Source: Actinomycetes bacterium
GTDB taxonomy: Bacteria; Actinomycetota; Actinomycetes; Actinomycetales; Cellulomonadaceae
DNA: 8,906 nucleotides
Assembly: GCA_023426865.1 (NCBI GenBank)
Contig: JAEZBT010000039.1
Span: 1 to 8,906 of the forward strand
Direction: 5' to 3'
Numbering within the stretch: the first letter of the stretch is position 1; each line of letters opens with the position of its first letter. Positions 1 through 6,600 of this stretch are shown here, piece by piece. The position numbers and the translations under genes were made by a program. Below the pieces are notes generated by a model that saw only the letters and a program-made list of their open reading frames with translations, did not search any database and was not told where the DNA came from.

Positions 1-738
1 CGGCATGAGCGCGCGGCCGGGCGGGGCGGAGACCAGACGCCCGTCGGGCAGCGGCATGCAGGCAGGGGCGCCCGGGCCGGCGACCTCGAACGAGCGGAAC
101 AGCGGCTCGAGCAGCTCCCACCCGGCCAGGCGGCGGGCCCGCGCCATGCGCTCGGCGGCGGCCTCGAAGTCCGGGGCGAGGAACGGGTTGGCGAGCTGGC
201 GCGCGATGACCGAACGCGGGACCACGCGGTTCTCGGTGCCGGGCGCGGGGGTGGCCGGAGCGACGGGCTCCGGCTCGGGCTCGGTGGGCACCTCCAGCCC
301 GCCCTCGCGCATGAGGGTCGCCTTGTAGGCGCGGGCGGCGTCGGACACGCGGGCGTCCTCGGCGAGCAGCGCGAGCATGGAGGTGTCGCGGGCGGCGATC
401 CGGGCGAGCATCGTCGCGACGCCGTCGAGGCGCTTGAGCTCGTGGTCGCGCTTGGCCGGGGTGAGCGACACGTCGGCCACCACGCGGGCCTTCTCCTCGC
501 GGACCAGCAGGGCGACGACCTGGAACTTCGTGCGGACCGCGGCCCGCGTCGGGGGACGGCGGACGGCGTTGTCGACCTCGCGGGCGACCTGCGCGAGGAC
601 GGGGATGATCCCCTCCTCGTCCGGGTGGCGCCGGCGCTGGGCGTTGGCCGAGGAGCGCGGCGCGCTACCGGCGCCGCTCCCTGAGCCGCCGGCACCGCCG
701 CGCCCACGACCGGACCGTCGCTGGCCGGGTCCTGCCAC
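1..738 (-). CDS. Probable SNF2-type DEAD/DEAH-box helicase, N-terminal part (partial)
   Basis: The minus strand is open from a stop at 838-840 to the window's left edge, giving 246 residues from the chosen start; the C-terminal part lies outside. Residues about 1-38 are Gly/Arg/Ser-rich and low in complexity. A conserved-looking helical stretch follows (ending VRTKFQVVALLVREEKARV, then KRLDGVATMLARIAARDTS), then a Pro/Glu-rich hinge (EVPTEPEPEPVAPATPAP), then a segment with RQLANPFLAPDF and GWELLEPLFRSFE. From memory, this pattern precedes the ATPase core in a group of actinobacterial SNF2-like DEAD/DEAH helicases; no Walker A or B motif is in view, so the function is inferred. I chose GTG at 738 because GAAGGAGG lies four bases upstream. 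An in-frame GTG at 789 is possible but has no clear ribosome site. The nearby ATG at 740 is in another frame. Confidence 0.6.
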   Translation of the reverse strand, partial: MAGPGQRRSGRGRGGAGGSGSGAGSAPRSSANAQRRRHPDEEGIIPVLAQVAREVDNAVRRPPTRAAVRTKFQVVALLVREEKARVVADVSLTPAKRDHELKRLDGVATMLARIAARDTSMLALLAEDARVSDAARAYKATLMREGGLEVPTEPEPEPVAPATPAPGTENRVVPRSVIARQLANPFLAPDFEAAAERMARARRLAGWELLEPLFRSFEVAGPGAPACMPLPDGRLVSAPPGRALMP

Positions 739-742
739 ATGT

Positions 743-750
743 CCTCCTTC
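743..750 (-). promoter_or_regulatory. Ribosome binding site deciding the helicase start
   Basis: On the minus strand GAAGGAGG is followed by ACAT and then GTG (736-738). This near-perfect anti-16S match fixes the start at the in-frame GTG, not at the overlapping out-of-frame ATG (738-740). Confidence 0.6.
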
Positions 751-969
751 GAAGCGTCGCTCCGCGACGGCGGCGAGGGTGCGCCGCACCGTGGCCCGTC
801 GGGGCCGGCCGGGACCGGCAGGCCCTCCGTTACCGCGTCACAAGCGTCTGGCCGTCGCGCAGCGTCCCGCGTGCGCCGCCCGCGGGGGACGGTGACGTCG
901 GCCGCGGGGCGTCCCAGGGGCCACCGCGAGGAAGGGCATCAGCCCCGCGTGGGCCGTGGGAGCGGGACG

Positions 970-997
970 AGCCTACCGCTCCGGACCCCGTGCTCAG
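970..997 (-). promoter_or_regulatory. Candidate sigma-A promoter for the helicase gene
   Basis: On the minus strand CTGAGC (992-997) is separated by 16 bases from TAGGCT (970-975), a common actinobacterial -10 form. It would give a leader of roughly 220 bases before the GTG at 738. It sits between the xylanase terminator and the helicase, the right place for an independent promoter. The -35 match is weak. Confidence 0.35.
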
Positions 998-1028
998 GTG
1001 CATCACGCCGATGTCTCGGTCACGACGA

Positions 1029-1077
1029 GGCCCCCGTGGGGACCAGGAGAAGGGCGGCTCCTGGCCCCGCGGGGGCC
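1029..1077 (-). terminator. Strong hairpin terminator after the xylanase gene
   Basis: A long inverted repeat starts about 15 bases past the xylanase stop. The arms at 1029-1049 and 1058-1077 pair over about 20 bp, with one G-U-type pair and one bulged A, around an 8-base loop (1050-1057). No T-tract follows on the minus strand, which is common for actinobacterial terminators. It should insulate the helicase gene from xylanase transcription. Confidence 0.75.
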
Positions 1078-1091
1078 CCGGGTCCTGCGCG

Positions 1092-3209
1092 CTACGCCAC
1101 CTGGGCCGTCCCGTGCGGGTGCCACGGGTGCCACGGCTGCCACGGCTGCCACGGGTGCCATGGGTGCCACGGGTGCCACGGCTTGGGCGGCTTCGGCGGC
1201 TTCGGCTGCTTCAGCTCGAGCGCGTCGACCGCGGCCCCGAGGGACTCGGTGGCCGCGTTCAGCTGTGCCTGCGGCCCGCCCCGACGGAGGACGCCGGTGG
1301 CGTGACCGAGCTCGGCCCGCACCGCGGCGGCGCTCCGCCCGGTGTAGGCGTGCAGGTCGAGTGTCCGGACGTACGCCACGAGCTCTTCGAGCGCCGCGGT
1401 GTCGGTGATCTGGCCGCGCACGCCGAGCCAGCGCTCGGGGTTGGCGACCGCCGCCGCCGAGAGCTTCTCGGAGAAGTCCTCGTTGAACAGCTGCGGGTTG
1501 TGCGTCGCCCGCCAGTTGAGCCGGTCGGTCAGACCCCAGAAGGTCACCCGGTTGAGGTCGGTCGAGTACTTCTTGTAGACCGCGAAGTACTCGGCGTACC
1601 GCTGGGCCTGGATCGCCTCGAGCTCGGCGCGGTTGGTGATCTTGCCGACCCAGTAGGTGAACCCGTCGCGGGAGATGCGGTCCGCGACGCTCGGGTCCGT
1701 CAGGTCGCGGTACCCGGCGGGGTTGTCACCCTCGGGCTGGCCGTTCCACGCCTCCCACACCTGCAGGTCCAGCTCGCTGACGCTGGCCGTGAAGCCCGCC
1801 TCGGTGATCAGCTGGAGCGAGCGCTCCACCGACGCGTGGTCCGAGCAGGCACCGGGCTGCCACTCCTCCGCGTCATCGTCCACCAGCCTCGGCAGGCGCG
1901 TGAGGTCGGAGCAGGCGAAGGCCGGCGTCTGGTTGATGTAGTTGTGCGACTGCAGGCCGATGGCCTCGACCAGCGGTCGCGGGTCCTCGGGGTGCTCGGC
2001 CGCATACCGCGCGTTGAGGTCGGTGGCCATGGCGATGACCGCCTGGGCCTTGCCCTCGGACTGGAAGATGTTGAAGTCGTTGTACTCCAGCCGCGCCTCG
2101 GGCCCGAAGGTCCGGGCGAAGACGAACGCGTCGTACAGGAAGTCCGACGGCGTCTCGCCGGCCGCCGCGTCGGCGCCGTTGGCGTACGCGCGGTACCAGA
2201 GCGAGAACCCGCCGTTCGGGCCGCCGCGCAGGAAGTCCCGCCAGTCCTGCGTGGCGGGGTCGAACTCGTCGAGCCCGTCCACGAAGGCCTCGTTCACGAC
2301 GTCCCAGGAGACGACGCGGCCGGAGAAGTGCGTCAGCACCTCACGGATGTAGCGCTCCATGTTCGCCTTGGCGAGCGCGCGGGTGCCGCCGGTCGCCCCG
2401 CTGTTGATGCGCGACGGTGACTGTCCGTGCCAGACGAGCACGTGGCCGTGCACGTCCATGCCGCGGGCCAGGGTCTCGTCGACGAACGCGTCGGCGACGT
2501 CCCACCGGAACGTGAACTCGCCCGTCGTCGGGTCGATGTTCGCGTTCGGCAGCAGCTCGATGGGCTTCATCGCGTTCTCGGCGGTCATCACGGAGTAGTG
2601 CCGGTCGACGGTCGCCGAGTTGGGCGAGCCCTCCGCGTACGTCTGGGGACCCGACCAGATGTTGCCGACGTCGAAGTAGTCCCGGTAGACGTGCTCGAGC
2701 GGCGCCATCTGGGGGCGGAACGTCGTCTGCAGGACGACGTCGCCCTCCGGCATCGTGAACGAGGTGACCCGGGCGCCGATCCAGCCGAGCTCGTCGGACG
2801 TCCAGCCGCCCCACACGTGCCGGGGGGCGGGGACGGCGGTCAGCTCGACCGTCTCGCCCGGGGCGTAGGTGCCCGCACCGGTCACGGTGCCGCGCCCGGT
2901 CGAGCGGATCTCGACCGCGTAGGTGGCCTCCTCCGCGGCGGGCTCGTCCGCGCTCTCAGTCGTCGGCTCCGCGGTGGGCTCAGTCGTGGGCTCAGTCGTG
3001 GGCTCGGCCGTGGGCTCGGTCGTGGGCTCGGTCGTCGGCTCCGCGGTCGCCGTCGGCTCGGGCTCGGGGTCGACGCCCCACGCGGGGCCGGCGAACCCGG
3101 CCGTCGCGAAGACGACCGCCACCCCGGTCGCGATCCATCGGGCGCCGTGCGGTCGGGCGCGCAGCGGCGCGACCCGTGCACCGTCACGCCGTCGTGAGGT
3201 ACTCACCAT
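1092..3209 (-). CDS. Secreted multidomain GH10 endo-beta-1,4-xylanase
   Basis: 705 residues. ATG at 3209 is preceded by GGAGAGG eight bases away; the frame stays open far upstream but nothing there looks coding. Order: Arg-rich start and hydrophobic core of a signal peptide (about 24-45, likely cleavage after A43-W-G45); EPTT-repeat linker (57-84); InlB-B-repeat-like beta domain (about 97-164, ending FTMPEGDVVLQTTF); GH10 domain (about 169-595); FIVAR-like helical domain (about 598-666); Lys/Pro stretch, then Trp-His-Pro tail (678-698). GH10 signatures are TAENAMKP (209-216), HGHVLVWH (254-261), WDVVNEAF with acid/base E307, YNDFN (376-380), LQSH (419-422), VSELD with nucleophile E479, and FWGLTDRLNWR (557-567). 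E307 and E479 are 172 apart; in Cex (from memory) the pair is about 106 apart, so loops are enlarged. It should hydrolyse xylan retaining configuration outside the cell; xylan as substrate is inferred from family. Confidence 0.92.
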   Translation of the reverse strand: MVSTSRRRDGARVAPLRARPHGARWIATGVAVVFATAGFAGPAWGVDPEPEPTATAEPTTEPTTEPTAEPTTEPTTEPTAEPTTESADEPAAEEATYAVEIRSTGRGTVTGAGTYAPGETVELTAVPAPRHVWGGWTSDELGWIGARVTSFTMPEGDVVLQTTFRPQMAPLEHVYRDYFDVGNIWSGPQTYAEGSPNSATVDRHYSVMTAENAMKPIELLPNANIDPTTGEFTFRWDVADAFVDETLARGMDVHGHVLVWHGQSPSRINSGATGGTRALAKANMERYIREVLTHFSGRVVSWDVVNEAFVDGLDEFDPATQDWRDFLRGGPNGGFSLWYRAYANGADAAAGETPSDFLYDAFVFARTFGPEARLEYNDFNIFQSEGKAQAVIAMATDLNARYAAEHPEDPRPLVEAIGLQSHNYINQTPAFACSDLTRLPRLVDDDAEEWQPGACSDHASVERSLQLITEAGFTASVSELDLQVWEAWNGQPEGDNPAGYRDLTDPSVADRISRDGFTYWVGKITNRAELEAIQAQRYAEYFAVYKKYSTDLNRVTFWGLTDRLNWRATHNPQLFNEDFSEKLSAAAVANPERWLGVRGQITDTAALEELVAYVRTLDLHAYTGRSAAAVRAELGHATGVLRRGGPQAQLNAATESLGAAVDALELKQPKPPKPPKPWHPWHPWHPWQPWQPWHPWHPHGTAQVA
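1116..1178 (-). repeat. 9-bp tandem repeat encoding a (W-H/Q-P)7 tail
   Basis: Seven consecutive 9-bp units (plus-strand form GGTGCCACG with small variants) encode residues 678-698 of the xylanase as WHP x3, WQP x2, WHP x2. A Pro-Lys stretch (K670-P677, also a 9-bp periodic repeat) precedes it and HGTAQVA ends the protein. The Gln codons and one CAT/CAC-type variant show that units have diverged. Copy number may vary between strains by slippage. Confidence 0.9.
2958..3041 (-). repeat. 12-bp tandem repeat encoding the (EPTT/EPTA)7 linker
   Basis: Seven 12-bp units encode residues 57-84 as EPTT, EPTT, EPTA, EPTT, EPTT, EPTA, EPTT, so there is also a 36-bp higher-order period. It lies just after the predicted mature N-terminus. 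Such Pro/Thr linkers are typical of actinobacterial secreted glycanases and are often glycosylated; glycosylation here is inference. Confidence 0.9.
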
Positions 3210-3354
3210 CGTCGGTTCCTCTCCGGTACTCACCCTGGAGCCGGCGGGCCGGAGGTCGTCCTCCGCCCGGCCGGCGTGCGTGTCGTGCTGCCGGACGCCT
3301 CGCGTGCGCGGGCGTCGGCACCGGCCAGGACCCTCACCCCCTTCGGTCTTCATC

Positions 3355-3382
3355 GTTGTAGACCTGCCAAGAACGGCACCAA
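3355..3382 (-). promoter_or_regulatory. Candidate sigma-A promoter of the xylanase gene
   Basis: On the minus strand TTGGTG (3377-3382), 16 bases, then TACAAC (3355-3360). Transcription would start near 3348 and give a leader of about 140 bases before ATG 3209. No copy of the palindrome found on the other side of this region lies near it. Confidence 0.45.
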
Positions 3383-3507
3383 CGGCGCCATCGGGGGGTG
3401 AGAGGGACGCTAGGGACGATCCGGGACGGGCGTCAAGGCCCCCGCGCTGGGGTCCGGCCCGGGGTCGCCCGGCGCCGCGATGCCGAGTGCCACCGAGCCC
3501 GGTCGCG

Positions 3508-3541
3508 GACCTGCGGGCGCAGGTCGGGCAGGTCGGCCTGC
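3508..3541. repeat. Two adjacent small hairpins sharing GCAGG/CCTGC
   Basis: GACCTGC (3508-3514) pairs perfectly with GCAGGTC (3519-3525) around GGGC; two bases later GCAGG (3528-3532) pairs with CCTGC (3537-3541) around TCGG. Because they share sequence, the outer arms could also pair with each other. They lie upstream of both likely transcripts, so a DNA-level role or chance in GC-rich DNA are both possible. Confidence 0.4.
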
Positions 3542-3572
3542 GGGCCCAGGGCGAGCCGGCCCGCGCTGGATG

Positions 3573-3601
3573 CTGACGTGACGGCCCGGACGTGGCATCC
3601 T
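3573..3601 (+). promoter_or_regulatory. Candidate promoter of the GH94-like gene
   Basis: CTGACG (3573-3578), 17 bases, then CATCCT (3596-3601). Four of six -35 bases and three of six -10 bases match the sigma-A consensus. The dinucleotide TA is absent from here to the start codon, so there is no better TANNNT site. Transcription would begin near 3608, putting the first palindrome about 12 bases downstream. Confidence 0.35.
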
Positions 3602-3619
3602 CGTGCTCACCCCGTTCAC

Positions 3620-3633
3620 TGAGACCGGTCTCA
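3620..3633. promoter_or_regulatory. LacI-family-type operator 1 (perfect 14-bp palindrome)
   Basis: TGAGACCGGTCTCA is a perfect palindrome with the central CG and outer TG/CA typical of LacI-family operators, such as the TGGGAGCGCTCCCA box of cellobiose regulators CelR/CebR (from memory). It lies 60 bases before the ATG. The regulator is not encoded in the window. Confidence 0.65.
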
Positions 3634-3644
3634 TCGCTGGTTGC

Positions 3645-3658
3645 TGAGACCGGTCCCA
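3645..3658. promoter_or_regulatory. LacI-family-type operator 2 (one mismatch)
   Basis: TGAGACCGGTCCCA repeats the first palindrome with one base changed. The centres are 25 bp apart. Two near-identical palindromes in this position strongly suggest cooperative repression of the downstream gene. Confidence 0.62.
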
Positions 3659-3692
3659 TCGGACCGCACCTCCGAGGACGCGAAGGACGACG

Positions 3693-6600
3693 ATGACTTC
3701 CGCAGCAGTCGCGCACACCCGTCCCGGCCCGGGGCGGGGCGCACCCTCGGGCCGGCCTGTCGACCTGGACGGGCGGCGGTTCTACCGCATCACCGCGTAC
3801 GACCAGATGCCGCCGTTCTTCATGACCCTGGTCGGCGCGAGCGACCTGTGGCTGTTCATCTCGAGCACGGGCGGCCTCACGGCCGGCCGGGTGGCGGCCG
3901 ACCACGCGCTCTTCCCCTACTACACCGAGGACAAGGTCACCGAGGGCGCCGGCCGGACCGGCGGGTTGACCGTCCTGAGGGTCGCCCGCGCGGACGGCTC
4001 CGCGGTCGTCTGGCACCCCTTCGCCGAGACGCGGCCCGGCGACCCCGTCGTGGAACGGAACCTGTACAAGGACTACCTGGGCACCACACTGGTCTTCGAG
4101 GAGCGCCGTGACGACCTCGACCTGACCCTGCGGGTCGCCTGGGAGACGAGCGCGCGCTACGGCGTCGTACGCACCTGCGAGCTGCGGAGCACGGGGACGA
4201 CGCCGCGCACGGTCGAGGTCCTCGACGGGTTCCTGAACGTTCTGCCGGCCGGCACGACGGTCCTCGTCCAGAACGAGCTGAGCTACCTGCTCGACGCCTA
4301 CAAGCGCGCCGAGATCGATCCCGCGACCGGCCTCGGGGTCTTCTACCTCAACTCCGACCTGACGGACCTCGCCGAGCCGCGCGAGTCCCTGCACGCGACG
4401 GTCGCCTGGCAGGTGGGCCTCGACGGCGCGGAGCACCTGCTGTCGACCCAGCAGCTGCACGCGTTCGGCGCCGGCGACGTGGTCCTGCCGGAGAACGACG
4501 TGCGCGGCCTGCGCGGCGCGTACCTGACCCGGGCACGCGTCCTCGTCCCGCCCGGCGGCGCGGTCGGTTGGCACGTGGTCGCGGACGTCGAGCAGAGCGC
4601 GGCCGACGTCGTCGCCCTGAGCGAGGAGCTGCGCCGGCCCGACGAGCTCGCCTCCCGCCTCCGCGCGGACGTCGCGAGGAGCCGCACCGACCTCGAGACG
4701 CTCGTCGCGACCGCCGACGGCGTGCAGCTCACCGGCGACGAGCTCGCCGCCGCCCACCACAGCGCCAACGTGCTGTTCAACCTGATGCGCGGCGGCGTGC
4801 CGGCCGACGGGTACGCCCTCGACCCGGCCGACGTGCGTCGCTTCGTCGCCCGCCGCAGCACCCTCGTCGCAGCTCGCTCCGCCGAGCTCCTCGCCGCCCT
4901 GCCCGAGCGCCTCGACGCCGCGGAGCTGGTCGCCGCCGCGCGCGCGTCGGGCGATGCGGACCTCGAGCGCCTCGCACTGGAGTACCTACCGCTCACCTTC
5001 AGCCGCCGGCACGGCGACCCCAGCCGCCCGTGGAACAAGTTCCGGATCGCGCTGCGCGACGCCGACGGCGGCACACGAATGGACTACCAGGGCAACTGGC
5101 GCGACATCTTCCAGAACTGGGAGGCGCTCGCGTGGTCGTTCCCCGAGTACGCCGAGTCGATGGTGGCCGTCTTCCTGGACGCCACGACCGCGGACGGGTA
5201 CAACCCGTACCGGATCTCGCGCGACGGCATCGACTGGGAGATCCCGGAGCCCGGGAACCCGTGGGCGAACATCGGCTACTGGAGCGACCACCAGATCGTC
5301 TACCTGTGCAAGCTCCTCGAGACGTCGATGCGCTTCCATCCCGGCCGCCTCCACGACCTGGCGGACCGGCGGCTGTTCACCCACGGCGACGTGCCCTACC
5401 GCATCGCGACCTACGAGCAGACCCTCGACGACCCGTACGCGACCATCACGTTCGACGACGAGGCGCACGCCGCGACGCTCGAGCGGGCGGCCGCCGAGGG
5501 TGCGGACGGGCGCCTGCTCCACGGCCTGGACGGGGACCTCGTGCGGGTCACCCTGGCCGAGAAGCTGCTGCTGCCGCTGCTGGCCAAGCTCGTGAACCTC
5601 GTGCCCGACGGCGGCATCTGGATGAACACCCAGCGCCCCGAGTGGAACGACGCCAACAACGCCCTCGTCGGTCGCGGTCTGTCGGTCGTGACGCTCGCGT
5701 ACGTCCGACGGTTCCTCGGCGTCGTGCGCGGCCTGCTGGGCGACGACGTCGAGCTCACGGCCGAGCTCGCGACCCTGCTCGGGCGGGTGCGGGACGTGCT
5801 CGCGGCGCACGCGGACGCCACGCGCTCCGGCTTCGACGACGGCGCGCGCCGCGACGTCATGGACGCGCTCGGGGACGCCGGCACGGCGTACCGGGCGCGT
5901 GTGTACGACGGGCTCTCGGGCGAGCGCGCCCACGTGCCGGCGGCGACCGTCGCGGAGCTGCTGGACCTCGCGCAGCAGTACGTGGACAGCGGGCTGCGGG
6001 CGAACCGGCGCGACGACGGGCTGTACCACTCCTACAACCTGCTGGACCTCGCGCCGGGTCGGGCGGGCGTCCGCCGGCTCCAGGAGATGCTCGAGGGCCA
6101 GGTGGCGGTCCTGTCGTCGGGCCTGCTCGCGCCCGAGGAGGCCGCGGACCTGCTCGCGGCGCTGCGCGCCAGCGCGTTGTACCGCGCGGACCAGCACAGC
6201 TACACGCTGTACCCGGACCGGGCGCTCCCCCGCTTCCTCGAGCGGAACACCGTCACGCCCGAGCAGGCGGCCGCGGCCCCGCTGCTGGGGCTGCTCGTGG
6301 CGTCCGGGGACCGTTCGGTCGTGCTGCGCGACGTGCGGGGCGACCTACACTTCGCGCCCACGATCCACAACGTGCGTGACGTGCTCGAGGCGCTCGACAC
6401 CGTCGCACCCCGCCTGCCCGCCGGCGCTGTCGAGCAGGGGCGCGGCGCACTGCTCCACCTGTTCGACGACGTGTTCCGGCACTCGGAGTTCACGGGCCGT
6501 TCCGGGTCGTTCTTCGCCTTCGAGGGCCTGGGCAGCATCTACTGGCACATGGTCTCCAAGCTGCTGCTCGCGGTCCAGGAGAACGTGGAGCAGGCGGCTG

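Larger units (their letters stand above)
739..1091. other. Intergenic region between helicase and xylanase genes
   Basis: About 350 bases without a credible gene on either strand. It holds the helicase ribosome site, a candidate helicase promoter (970-997) and the xylanase terminator hairpin (1029-1077). Nothing else convincing was seen. Confidence 0.6.
3210..3692. other. Divergent promoter region between xylanase and GH94-like genes
   Basis: About 480 bases with no convincing gene. From left to right it holds the xylanase ribosome site and leader (3210 to about 3348), a candidate xylanase promoter (3355-3382), two adjacent small hairpins (3508-3541), a candidate promoter for the rightward gene (3573-3601), two LacI-type palindromes (3620-3658), and the AAGGA ribosome site at 3683-3687. 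Confidence 0.7.

Noticed and set aside
5..895. Plus-strand frames across the left end
   Set aside because: They are antisense to the helicase-like frame, which alone reads as a structured protein.
990..2420. Plus-strand open frame of 476 codons
   Set aside because: It is antisense to the GH10 catalytic region and arises from GC codon bias; no recognisable domain or ribosome site.
1116..3041. Short tandem repeats as a possible CRISPR array
   Set aside because: The 9-bp and 12-bp repeats are in frame, have no spacers and encode regular peptide repeats.
3198..3234. Direct repeat GGTACTCACC at 3198-3207 and 3225-3234
   Set aside because: It flanks the xylanase ribosome site and might be an operator half-site pair, but it is short, not palindromic and unsupported by other copies.
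3210..4760. Minus-strand frame open for about 517 codons upstream of the xylanase ATG
   Set aside because: It runs antisense through the GH94-like gene and the promoter region, has shadow-like Arg/Ala/Gly composition, and the ATG at 3209 has both a ribosome site and a signal peptide right after it.
4568..6379. Plus-strand open frame of 603 codons, very Arg/Pro/Ala-rich
   Set aside because: It is an alternate frame of the GH94-like gene, whose own frame has conserved motifs throughout.
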